Assembly: GCA_011390365.1 (NCBI GenBank) | Contig: JAABSM010000011.1 | Coordinates: 1 to 64,000 of the forward strand | Direction of reading: 5' to 3' | Origin: Gammaproteobacteria bacterium | GTDB lineage: Bacteria; Pseudomonadota; Gammaproteobacteria; Chromatiales; Chromatiaceae | DNA length: 64,000 bases | Shown: piece by piece, positions 8,325 through 15,994 of the stretch | Numbering within the stretch: the first letter of the stretch is position 1 | Layout of the letters: every line of letters starts with the position of its first letter | Notes under the pieces: model-generated | Told to the model about the DNA's origin: nothing | Databases searched by the model: none | The model's input: the letters and a program-made list of their open reading frames with translations, nothing else | Translations under genes and position numbers: made by a program

Positions 8325-9368
8325 TTAACCTGCGTTCTGAACCAAGCGACGCGCCCGCTCCAGCAGCGGGATGCGCATGTTGCGGATGTAGGCCTGGAGC
8401 GCCTCCGAGCCGCCCTCGTTCTTGATGCTGATGAGGGTGTCGGCCAGCTCCTTGAGGGGCGCCACCTCGGCCTGGGCGTTGTTGGAGGCGATCTCCACCG
8501 CCCGCTTGCTCATGGTGATCTGCTGTTCGGCATCGGCCCTGGCGGTGCTGATGTCCGCCGCCACCTGGTTGCGGGTGCTGTTGATGGCGGAGAGGGCGCG
8601 ATCCACCTCGCCGGGGGGGTCGATCTGGGTGATCAGCGCGGCATCCAGTTCGATGCCATAGCGCCCCGCGGTGGAGGCGCACTGCTGTTCCATGTAGTCG
8701 TTGAGCAGCGGCAGGTTCTTGCGCAGGTCGTTGATGGAGACGCCATCGGAGATATCCACCGCCGCCTCGGCCGCATCCGGCCCGCTCAACTCGTTGTCGC
8801 CCATCAGTCCCTTGCCCTTGGGGTCGACGAAATTGGCGATGCGCTCGCGCATCACCGAGATGAAGTAGCCCATGACGTGCTCCAGCGGGCTGGAGACGCC
8901 GAAGAGATAGGCGTAGAGGTTGTTTTCGCTGACCCGAAAGCGGATCTGACCATCCACGCCGGTGGTGAGATTATCCTTGGTGACCGCCTCGACCGTGGAC
9001 TGACTCTTGCTGGGATCCCAGGTCAGGTCGACGGTCTGGGTGGCGACACTGACCTTGTGGACCTCCTGCCAGGGCCATTTGAAGTAGGGACCGCCTGGCT
9101 GAATGGCGCGCACCACCGGGAAGCGGTAGCGCCCCCGCTCCGCCTCATCCATGTTGGGATCTTCCACCAGCTGGTCGCCGACCCGCTCGGCGCGACCAAA
9201 GCTGGTGATGACCGCCCGTTCATTGGGTTTGACGGTATAAAAACCATTTACGCCCACTTTGAAAATGGCGTAAAGCGCGATGCCAATCAGAAAACCGGTG
9301 AAAACCACGATAGCTCCCCCCTTCCTTAGTTGATCCTTGTTGATCGAAAACCGTCGGCGCGAACCCAT
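8325..9368 (-). CDS. SPFH/band-7 domain membrane protein, HflK-like (longer partner)
   Basis: The product is 347 aa from the ATG at 9368; an upstream TTG at 9392 would add eight residues and is a weaker choice. It has a cytoplasmic tail, a membrane segment (about 20-40), then an SPFH domain starting near YTVKPNERAVITSFGRA, the form seen in HflK-like proteins. A helical region rich in Ala, Gln and Glu follows. It probably forms hetero-oligomers with the SPFH protein encoded 15 bp downstream. It is the first gene of the cluster leading to gcvTHPA. Its substrate or client is unknown. Confidence 0.83.
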   Translation of the reverse strand: MGSRRRFSINKDQLRKGGAIVVFTGFLIGIALYAIFKVGVNGFYTVKPNERAVITSFGRAERVGDQLVEDPNMDEAERGRYRFPVVRAIQPGGPYFKWPWQEVHKVSVATQTVDLTWDPSKSQSTVEAVTKDNLTTGVDGQIRFRVSENNLYAYLFGVSSPLEHVMGYFISVMRERIANFVDPKGKGLMGDNELSGPDAAEAAVDISDGVSINDLRKNLPLLNDYMEQQCASTAGRYGIELDAALITQIDPPGEVDRALSAINSTRNQVAADISTARADAEQQITMSKRAVEIASNNAQAEVAPLKELADTLISIKNEGGSEALQAYIRNMRIPLLERARRLVQNAG

Positions 9369-9465
9369 CGCCTCCGCCGAAGTTGAACTCAACGCAGGTA
9401 TAACACAGTTCAGCGCATTGGGTACAGTGACCCTTGCGTGAACCGTGAAACCCGCCCCCGCCCCA

Positions 9466-10173
9466 TCAACCGCACTTGGAGTCGCCGCAGTTGAGACAGG
9501 TCATGCAGCCGTCCATCAGGATCGCCGCCTTGGTCTGACACTTGCCGCATAGCTGCGCCCCCTCGGGGAATTCCGAATCATGCTCCTTATCCTTGAGCTT
9601 GATCGACTTTTCGTACTCGGCGCGCTTCTCATTGATGAGCCGCTGCTGATGCTCGTCCGGCTCAGGCTCCTTGAGCAGACCGATCATCACCAGATGAGAG
9701 TTGATCACGTCGCCGATCTCCGCCACCAGCGATGGCATGTACTTGCCGCCGCGCTTGAAGTAGCCGCCGCTGGGGTCGAACACGGAGCGCAGCTCGTCGA
9801 CGAGAAAGACGATGTCGCCGCCCTTGCGGAAGATCGCCGAGATGATCCGGGTCAGCGCCACGATCCACTGAAAGTGATCCATGTTCTTGGAGTTGATGAA
9901 GACCTCGAACGGACGCCGGATCTCATGGGGGGTGCCCTGATTGAGGATGATATCGTTGATGGTGACATACAGGGCGTGCTCTGACAGGGGCGTCTGGATC
10001 TTGTAGGTGGAGCCAAACAGCATATCCGGACGCGCGAGGCGTTCGTGCATGTCGATGATGTCGGCCTCCTTCTTCTCCTGCTGCTTTTTTGCCTCTCCCT
10101 CCGCCGCCCTCTTTTCCTCTTGCTCGTTGACGACGGCGTAGTCGACGATCTTTGAGTCGATTTTGATGGTCAT
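9466..10173 (-). CDS. nrdJb: B12-dependent ribonucleotide reductase, C-terminal partner subunit
   Basis: The product is 235 aa. It resembles the TSCPD domain found at the C-terminus of single-chain class II reductases and encoded separately (NrdJb) in Pseudomonas. The middle part has FEVFINSKNMDHFQW and ALTRIISAIFRKGGD, typical of this domain. The C-terminus holds six cysteines (209, 212, 223, 226, 229, 234), which include the redox pair that re-reduces the active site. A charged, Lys/Glu-rich segment near residues 17-38 may form a short coiled coil. It is separated from nrdJa by about 540 bp that contain a 33-aa gene and two hairpins. Confidence 0.9.
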   Translation of the reverse strand: MTIKIDSKIVDYAVVNEQEEKRAAEGEAKKQQEKKEADIIDMHERLARPDMLFGSTYKIQTPLSEHALYVTINDIILNQGTPHEIRRPFEVFINSKNMDHFQWIVALTRIISAIFRKGGDIVFLVDELRSVFDPSGGYFKRGGKYMPSLVAEIGDVINSHLVMIGLLKEPEPDEHQQRLINEKRAEYEKSIKLKDKEHDSEFPEGAQLCGKCQTKAAILMDGCMTCLNCGDSKCG

Positions 10174-10290
10174 TTTATTGCCCTCTCCGTTGTGTTGCTG
10201 ATCCTTGGGGCGAGAGTAGAGGAATCAGCCATAAATTCATTTAACAAATCAGCATCGAAATCTTATGACTTGAATGATCGATAACTGCTA

Positions 10291-10351
10291 ACGATCATGG
10301 CATTGCGCCACCCCGGATGATGAAACATAGGTGGCGCAACGCCGTGATCGT
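10291..10351. repeat. 21-bp inverted repeat upstream of nrdJb
   Basis: The left arm (10291-10311) and right arm (10331-10351) match at 19 of 21 positions around a 19-nt loop. The arms start ACGATCA and end TGATCGT. It could be an mRNA stem-loop controlling nrdJb expression or a fold-back element. Confidence 0.7.
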
Positions 10352-10364
10352 TCCCTCACCCCGG

Positions 10365-10385
10365 CCCTCTCCCAGAGGGAGAGGG
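10365..10385. terminator. Perfect 9-bp hairpin, CCCTCTCCC-AGA-GGGAGAGGG
   Basis: A perfect 9-bp stem with a 3-nt loop sits between the 33-aa gene and nrdJb. The same sequence style (CCGGCCCTCTCCCAGAGGG) is a well-known dispersed proteobacterial intergenic motif. There is no T-tract, so a rho-independent terminator is uncertain; transcript stabilisation or attenuation is possible. Confidence 0.5.
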
Positions 10386-10482
10386 GGAATAAGGAATCGC
10401 TGCGCGATGCTTCACAGTAAGATTACTCTAGGTAAGACGGCAGTGGGGGTGGCTCTGGCCAACCTCGGTTAATCAAGGACGG

Positions 10483-10584
10483 TTACTTACCGCACTTGCG
10501 AGGTGGACGCCGCACGTGGCGCTTGACCGGCACAGTCTTCGGACCACGAGGCGGAGCTTTACAACCACATTTTTTCGCAGCCAT
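10483..10584 (-). CDS. 33-aa basic, cysteine-containing peptide between nrdJa and nrdJb
   Basis: On the minus strand an ATG at 10584 is preceded by AAGGAG with 7-nt spacing, an excellent ribosome-binding site, and the frame stops at TAA (10483). The product begins MAAKKCGCKAPPRGP and ends RRPPRKCGK: three Cys (6, 8, 31), about twelve Lys/Arg, no acidic residue, many prolines. The CGC near the start and the CGK at the end could form a metal-binding or disulfide-forming set, and the basic stretches could bind RNA or DNA. I do not recognise the family. It lies between the two halves of the class II reductase, on the same strand, and is too short for most gene callers. Confidence 0.7.
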   Translation of the reverse strand: MAAKKCGCKAPPRGPKTVPVKRHVRRPPRKCGK

Positions 10585-10712
10585 AATCACTCCTTATAGT
10601 GTAGAGTGGATGGGTAGGTGCCAGCCTACCGGCTCCGGTGGCACAGTTGCCAACCTGCTGAAAGGTTGAACAAAAGGCCAGAACCGCCCCTATTGCCGTC
10701 TTCCTATCCCCC

Positions 10713-12860
10713 CTAAAACTTCCCGTAATACCCCTCTTTCAGCGCATCATACAGATTGGCGGCGGTGTGCCTCTCGCCGTCATACTCGATCTCTTCATTG
10801 CCCTTGGCCTCGATCAGGGTGCCGTCTTCCAGCTTGAAGCGGTAGGTGGTGTTCTCCAGATCCTTCTCCTTCACCAGCACACCCTGGAAGGCCTCGGGGT
10901 TGAAGCGGAAGGTGGTGCAGCCCTTGAGTCCCTGTTCGTAGGCGTAGAGGTAGATGTCCTTGAACGACTCGTAGGGGTAGTCAGTGGGCACGTTGGCGGT
11001 CTTGGAGATCGAGGAGTCGATCCACTTCTGGGCCGCGGCCTGGACGTCCACATGCTGTTTCGGATGAATATCGTCGGCGGCGATGAAATACTCCGGCAGT
11101 TGCTCCTCTTCCTTGTCGCTGTAGGGCATGGCCTTGGCGTTGACCAGCTGGCGATAGGCAAGCAGCTCGAAGCTGAAGACGTCTACCTTCTCCTTGGTCT
11201 TGCGCCGCTCACGAATGACGTTGCGCGAGTAGTGGTGGGCGAAGCTGGGCTCGATGCCGTTGCTGGCATTGTTGGCCAGCGACAGGGAGATGGTGCCGGT
11301 GGGCGCGATGGAGCTGTGGTGAGTAAAACGACAGCCATGTTCGGCCAGCTCTCTCACCAGATCCTCATCTTCGCGGGCGACCTGTTGCATATAGCGGCCA
11401 TATCTTGCGTGCAGCTCACGGCCCTTGATCTTGTCCCCCACCTTCCAGTCATCCACCGCCATCTCGGGACGGCGGGCAAGCATCTCGGCGGTAACCTCGA
11501 ACTCCTCCTCCATGATCGGCGCCGGCCCCTTCTCCTTCGCCAATTCGAGACCGGCGCGCCAACCCTCCAGCGCCAGCTCTTTGGTAACACGTTCGGTGAA
11601 GGCCAGAGAAGCAGGATCACCATACTTCATGCGCAGCATGGTCATGGCCGACCCCAGTCCAAGGTAGCCCATGCCATGGCGACGCTTGCGCATGATCTCC
11701 CGCTGCTGCTCGGGGAGCGGCAGGCCATTGATCTCCACTACGTTATCCAGCATCCGGGTGAACACCCGCACCACCTCGCGAAAGGCATCCCAGTCGAAGC
11801 GGGCATCTTCGGTAAAGGCATTACGTACGAACTTGGTGAGGTTGATGGAGCCCAACAGGCAGGCGCCGTAAGGCGGAAGCGGCTGCTCGCCGCAGGGATT
11901 GGTGGCGCGGATCTCTTCACACCACCAGTTGTTGTTCATCTCGTTGACCTTGTCGATGAGAATGAAACCGGGCTCGGCGTAGTCGTAGGTCGAGGACATG
12001 ATCACGTCCCACAGACGCTGGGCGCGGATGGTCTTGTAGACCTTGCAGGCGACCTTGCCGGTGTCGTTGCTGATGTAGCCCTCCTTGTGGGGCCAATCGC
12101 GCCAGACGATCAGATCCGAATGGATATCGAGCCTGTCCGCCTCCAGCTCCTTGTCGGTGACCGGGAAGGCGAGATCCCAGTGGCGGTCGTGCTTGACCGC
12201 CTCCATGAACTCCTGGGTAATCAGCAGCGACAGATTGAACTGACGCAAGCGGCCGTTCTCACGCTTGGCGCGAATGAAGTCCATGACATCCGGATGGCCC
12301 ACGTCGAAGGTTGCCATCTGCGCCCCGCGCCGACCGCCGGCGGAGGAGACGGTGAAACACATCTTGTCGTAGATATCCATGAACGACAGCGGCCCGGAGG
12401 TGTAGGCCCCGGCGCCGCTGACATAGGCCCCGCGCGGGCGCAGCGTGGAGAATTCGTAACCTATCCCGCAGCCCGCCTTGAGGGTCAGGCCCGCCTCGTG
12501 GACCTTGGCCAGGATGTCGTCCATGGAGTCGTTGACGATGCCGGAGACGGTGCAGTTGATGGTAGAGGTGGCGGGCTTGTGCCGCTCCGCGCCGGCGTTG
12601 GAGGTGATGCGCCCGGCGGGGATCGCCCCCTGACGCAGCGCCCACAGAAAACGCGCTCTCCAATGATCCTGCTTTTCCGGGGCTTCGATGCGCGCCAGCG
12701 CCTCGGCCACGCGTTGGAAGGTGGCGTCCACATCCTCATCGATGGGGGTGCCGTCCTTCATCTTCAGCCGGTATTTGCTGCTCCAGATATCCAGTGAGGC
12801 TTCTTGCAGGGCGATTTCGCTGACGTTGTTGGGTACTGCCTTGAGATGGGCGCTTCTCAT
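10713..12860 (-). CDS. nrdJa: Adenosylcobalamin-dependent (class II) ribonucleotide reductase, catalytic subunit
   Basis: The product is 715 aa from the ATG at 12860 (MRSAHLKAVPNN), which has AGGAAT upstream; a longer frame adds a non-conserved leader. It reduces ribonucleotides with a B12-derived thiyl radical and needs no oxygen and no NrdB. Class II landmarks are visible: GCGIGYEFSTLRPRGAYVSG, NPCGEQPLPPYGACLLGSIN, and a TGTISLSLANNASNGIEPSF segment. The redox C-terminal domain is missing and is supplied by nrdJb downstream. A consensus sigma70 promoter and a candidate NrdR-type box lie just upstream, and nrdR is at 49.2 kb. Confidence 0.96.
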   Translation of the reverse strand: MRSAHLKAVPNNVSEIALQEASLDIWSSKYRLKMKDGTPIDEDVDATFQRVAEALARIEAPEKQDHWRARFLWALRQGAIPAGRITSNAGAERHKPATSTINCTVSGIVNDSMDDILAKVHEAGLTLKAGCGIGYEFSTLRPRGAYVSGAGAYTSGPLSFMDIYDKMCFTVSSAGGRRGAQMATFDVGHPDVMDFIRAKRENGRLRQFNLSLLITQEFMEAVKHDRHWDLAFPVTDKELEADRLDIHSDLIVWRDWPHKEGYISNDTGKVACKVYKTIRAQRLWDVIMSSTYDYAEPGFILIDKVNEMNNNWWCEEIRATNPCGEQPLPPYGACLLGSINLTKFVRNAFTEDARFDWDAFREVVRVFTRMLDNVVEINGLPLPEQQREIMRKRRHGMGYLGLGSAMTMLRMKYGDPASLAFTERVTKELALEGWRAGLELAKEKGPAPIMEEEFEVTAEMLARRPEMAVDDWKVGDKIKGRELHARYGRYMQQVAREDEDLVRELAEHGCRFTHHSSIAPTGTISLSLANNASNGIEPSFAHHYSRNVIRERRKTKEKVDVFSFELLAYRQLVNAKAMPYSDKEEEQLPEYFIAADDIHPKQHVDVQAAAQKWIDSSISKTANVPTDYPYESFKDIYLYAYEQGLKGCTTFRFNPEAFQGVLVKEKDLENTTYRFKLEDGTLIEAKGNEEIEYDGERHTAANLYDALKEGYYGKF

Positions 12861-12930
12861 TGGGGATTCCTGCCTTTTTTCGGGGTTCCTTTCGATCAAG
12901 AAGGGAGCGCGCGAATCACGCAGCCCTCCG

Positions 12931-12958
12931 CCGCGAACACAACATCTAGTGATCGCGG
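12931..12958 (-). promoter_or_regulatory. Candidate NrdR-type operator / leader palindrome of nrdJa
   Basis: CCGCGA and TCGCGG arms enclose ACACAACATCTAGTGA (12937-12952), which partly matches the NrdR-box pattern ACAC..AT.TAGTG. The element begins just downstream of the predicted transcription start, so it could act as an operator or as a 5' UTR hairpin. A 13-bp part (ACATCTAGTGATC) recurs at 13116-13128. The assignment to NrdR is inference. Confidence 0.4.
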
Positions 12959-12966
12959 AGTGAGAA

Positions 12967-12995
12967 AGTGTACCGACGCCCCCGGCCATCGTCAA
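12967..12995 (-). promoter_or_regulatory. Sigma70 promoter of nrdJa
   Basis: On the minus strand TTGACG (12990-12995) and TACACT (12967-12972) are separated by 17 nt, near-ideal for sigma70. An AT-rich run at about 13009-13035 upstream could act as an UP element. The resulting leader is about 100 nt, too short for a cobalamin riboswitch. Confidence 0.65.
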
Positions 12996-13132
12996 GGGAG
13001 ATTACGAGGAAAATATATTTTTTTCCTTTTTATACAATACGATACAGCATCACATCAACGACTTACGCGCGAGATCAGGAGCACGAAGGCAAACCTGGGC
13101 ACAGCAGGCGCCCCCACATCTAGTGATCCGCC

Positions 13133-15994
13133 TCATGTCCTATCAGCCCCTTTCGTCCCCTCTTCCCGCAACCGCTCTTCAATCATCCTTTCCAGCCCAT
13201 CCAGGTCGAACTGCCGCAAGCGCTCCCGCATCAGTTTCAGAAACGCGCTGTAGCGATCATCCGTGGTTTCCAGCTCATCGATCCAGCTGCGTACCCGGGA
13301 GGTACGCCCCATGCGTACCAGTTCATGCAGCTTGCGCAGATCGGCGCTGGGCGGCGCCATCATCGCTGCGTCCGGCGCCGACGCTGTCGGCGTGTCACTG
13401 CTCTCCCAGGTCAGCCTGAGGACGTTAGCGAGGGTTTCGAACAGTTGCAACTCGTCCACGGGCTTGTGCAAACCGGCGGCAAAGGCATGATCCCGGGCCG
13501 CCCGCCCCAGCTCCGAAAGGCTGGCCGATATCGCGATAATCGGAACCTCGCGCAAACCGGGGATCTCGCGTAGCATCGCTGCGGCTTCGATGCCATCAAC
13601 CTTGGGCATGCGCAAGTCCATGAGGATGGCATCCGGGACCGCCGCGCGGGCCTGGATCACCGCTGCCTCGGCGCTCTCCGCCTCATCCACCACGAACCCC
13701 ACCTGTTCGGTGAAAAGACGCAATATCCTGCGGTTGTCGGAGACATCATCCACCACCAGCAGGCGCTTGCGGACGCCGACATAGGCGACCGGACGCCCCG
13801 TTTCCCGCGACTCCTCTGGCGTGTGTTCACGCAATGGGAAATCAAGGCTGAAGGAGAAGCGACTCCCCTCTCCGGGGGTGCTTTCCAGTTCGATCTCGCC
13901 GCCCATCAGACGCACCAGGCGACGGCTGATGGCGAGCCCGAGTCCGCTCCCGGGATCGGCCTGATGTTTCGAGGCGTCTCCCTGTTCGAAGAACCGGAAG
14001 ATGCGCTCTCGCTGTTCAACGCTGACGCCGACGCCGGTATCCTGGATCTCGAAGGCGATGCGGACCCGGCCGGGGGAGCCCCCCTCAAGTCGCCTGACCC
14101 GCAAGCCGACCCGCCCCTTCTCGGTATACTTGATGGCGTTACTCAACAGATTGAGGAGTATCTGACGCAGGCGTTTCTGGTCCGCCCCTATCCCCACCCG
14201 GGCCTCCTCGTCGATCACCGCCGCGAAATCGAGATCCCGCTCCTGGACCCGCACTTGTACCATCTCCGTCAGATCATCCAGAAAGCGGCCCAGCGAGAAC
14301 TCGTCGATGTCGAGCACCAGTCGCCCCGCTTCGATCCGCGCCACATCCAGCAGGTCGTTGAGGAGGTCGAGCAGGTGGGCGCCGGCATTTTCAATGGCGT
14401 GGGCGCTCTCGATCAACTTGTCGGGCTGCCGCCGCAGAACCCGGGCATAGCCGAGAATCGCGTTGAGGGGGGTGCGCAACTCGTGGCTCATGTTGGTAAG
14501 GAACATGGTCTTGGCCTGATTTGCGCTCTCCGCCACCCGTTTCGCCTTCGCCAGCTCCTGCTCGTAATGCTTGCGCTCGCTGATGTCGAGCACGATCCAG
14601 ATCACCCCCCTGGCGGGATTACCGGGATCGACCGCCTTGCCGCTGGCGAGGCACCACATGGTGTTGCCATCCTTGCGTCGCAACACCACCTCGCTGACGT
14701 AGGAACCACCGGAACTGAGGGTCGCCGCCGCCGCGCGATCGACGTTGGGATAGCTCTCTTCATCGGCGTAGAGCAGATGCGCATCCCGGCCGATCAGTTC
14801 GTCCTCGCTGTAACCGAACATCTGCTCCGCCCGGTGATTGATCCAGGCGAACTTGCGATCCACCACCAGCGTGATCATCACCAGCGAGTTGTTGAGCAGG
14901 GTGTCCCGGGTAATCAGCGCCTCCTCCTTGCTGCGCCTGGCCTGCTTCTCCGACTCCACCACCCGCAGCAACTTCATGTTGGTGCGGCGCAGGCGCTCCA
15001 GCAGACGGATCAGGTAGAGACTGACCAGCGCCCCGAGCAACAGCATGCCGATATAGATGAACAGCGACAGCCAGTTGCCCTGAAACCACTCTCCCAGCGC
15101 GCCGCTTCTGGGGTGATCCCCCAGATAGATCAGGGGGGCGTCTATACCGTTGCGATAAACCATGCGATAGAGGCCCGGTCCGCTCATGGTTTCCGGAAAA
15201 TCCCAATACAGGCTGTAATCCCCCCGCAACCACTCCCACACGCCCTCCAGCGATCGCAGCGAGTCGATAGCGGCCTGTTGCGCCATCGGCTCTTCGCGCA
15301 ACGGCAACTCCACCAGAAAGCGTCCATCTCCACGATAGAGCAGGATCCGCCCCTCCCACCCCTTGAGCAGATCCCACAGTTGCCGCTGCATGCGATCGAA
15401 CTGCATGTTGGCGGTCACCGCCCCATCGAACTCGCCCCGATCGGTGATCCGGCGCAGGGCGACGGTTACCGATATCCCCCGGCTCTCCTCTTTTGCGAAT
15501 GGCGGGGCGATCGCCAGGCGATTTTCCTCGAACTGTCGCGCCATCAGGTCGGCGAAGAAATCCTGCTGGGAGAATGGCGGCGCCACCCCCTTGCCGTGGA
15601 TCATCTCCCCCCTGGCATTGTATATCCTGACGTCGGAAAAGAAGGGGGTGTGCTCGGTGAGCGAGCGGATGTAATCCTCCATGCGCGGATCAAAGGGGGT
15701 AATGGGACCGTGGAGCTTGTCATAGAACTCCTCGATCGCGTTGAGCACGATGTGCAGATTACCGAAATGGCCGTCGATTACCGCCGCGGTGGTGGATACC
15801 GCGGCGAGGGTCTGTTCATGCACCGCAACCCGCTTTTCGAGGAGAAAGCGCTGATAGGAGGCGTAGAGGTTGACGCCGAAGATGATCGCGACCAGGCTCC
15901 AGGCGAGCAACAGCATGGCCGGACCGATCGCCTCGAAGCGCCCCGCCCGCTTTGGCTTGCGATCTGCTCTCGCTACTGGAGGCAACCGCTTCAT
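13133..15994 (-). CDS. Membrane hybrid sensor histidine kinase (Cache-like sensor, PAS, HisKA, HATPase, REC)
   Basis: The product is 953 aa. A membrane helix (about 25-46), a 270-residue periplasmic sensor region and a second helix (about 320-340) precede a PAS domain (about 370-475). The HisKA box is intact (MSHELRTPLN, phospho-acceptor His504), as are the ATP-binding motifs (LLNLLSNAIKYTEKG, DTGVGV, GSGLGLAISRRL). A receiver domain has its phospho-acceptor Asp793 in MDLRMP. The last 100 residues look like a degenerate HPt helix bundle without a clear His. Its ATG overlaps the TGA of the upstream MscK-like gene (ATGA), so the two are translationally coupled. The output regulator is not nearby. 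Confidence 0.92.
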   Translation of the reverse strand: MKRLPPVARADRKPKRAGRFEAIGPAMLLLAWSLVAIIFGVNLYASYQRFLLEKRVAVHEQTLAAVSTTAAVIDGHFGNLHIVLNAIEEFYDKLHGPITPFDPRMEDYIRSLTEHTPFFSDVRIYNARGEMIHGKGVAPPFSQQDFFADLMARQFEENRLAIAPPFAKEESRGISVTVALRRITDRGEFDGAVTANMQFDRMQRQLWDLLKGWEGRILLYRGDGRFLVELPLREEPMAQQAAIDSLRSLEGVWEWLRGDYSLYWDFPETMSGPGLYRMVYRNGIDAPLIYLGDHPRSGALGEWFQGNWLSLFIYIGMLLLGALVSLYLIRLLERLRRTNMKLLRVVESEKQARRSKEEALITRDTLLNNSLVMITLVVDRKFAWINHRAEQMFGYSEDELIGRDAHLLYADEESYPNVDRAAAATLSSGGSYVSEVVLRRKDGNTMWCLASGKAVDPGNPARGVIWIVLDISERKHYEQELAKAKRVAESANQAKTMFLTNMSHELRTPLNAILGYARVLRRQPDKLIESAHAIENAGAHLLDLLNDLLDVARIEAGRLVLDIDEFSLGRFLDDLTEMVQVRVQERDLDFAAVIDEEARVGIGADQKRLRQILLNLLSNAIKYTEKGRVGLRVRRLEGGSPGRVRIAFEIQDTGVGVSVEQRERIFRFFEQGDASKHQADPGSGLGLAISRRLVRLMGGEIELESTPGEGSRFSFSLDFPLREHTPEESRETGRPVAYVGVRKRLLVVDDVSDNRRILRLFTEQVGFVVDEAESAEAAVIQARAAVPDAILMDLRMPKVDGIEAAAMLREIPGLREVPIIAISASLSELGRAARDHAFAAGLHKPVDELQLFETLANVLRLTWESSDTPTASAPDAAMMAPPSADLRKLHELVRMGRTSRVRSWIDELETTDDRYSAFLKLMRERLRQFDLDGLERMIEERLREEGTKGADRT

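Larger units (their letters stand above)
10174..10482. other. Gap between the 33-aa gene and nrdJb, filled by hairpins
   Basis: No coding frame is supported in these 309 bp. They hold two inverted repeats (listed separately) and an AT-richer stretch at 10210-10290 next to nrdJb that could carry its own promoter. Transcripts from nrdJa to nrdJb would have to cross both hairpins. Confidence 0.5.

Noticed and set aside
7377-9368. Calling the SPFH pair hflC and hflK
   Set aside because: The pairing is similar, but the sequences are not clearly HflK/HflC and no hfq, hflX or ftsH context is present.
10767-12797. 676-aa plus-strand frame opposite nrdJa
   Set aside because: It is an antisense shadow of a certain gene, caused by high GC, and has no family features.
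12861-12960. Cobalamin riboswitch in the nrdJa leader
   Set aside because: The predicted leader is about 100 nt and lacks the B12-box core; an adenosylcobalamin riboswitch needs roughly 200 nt.
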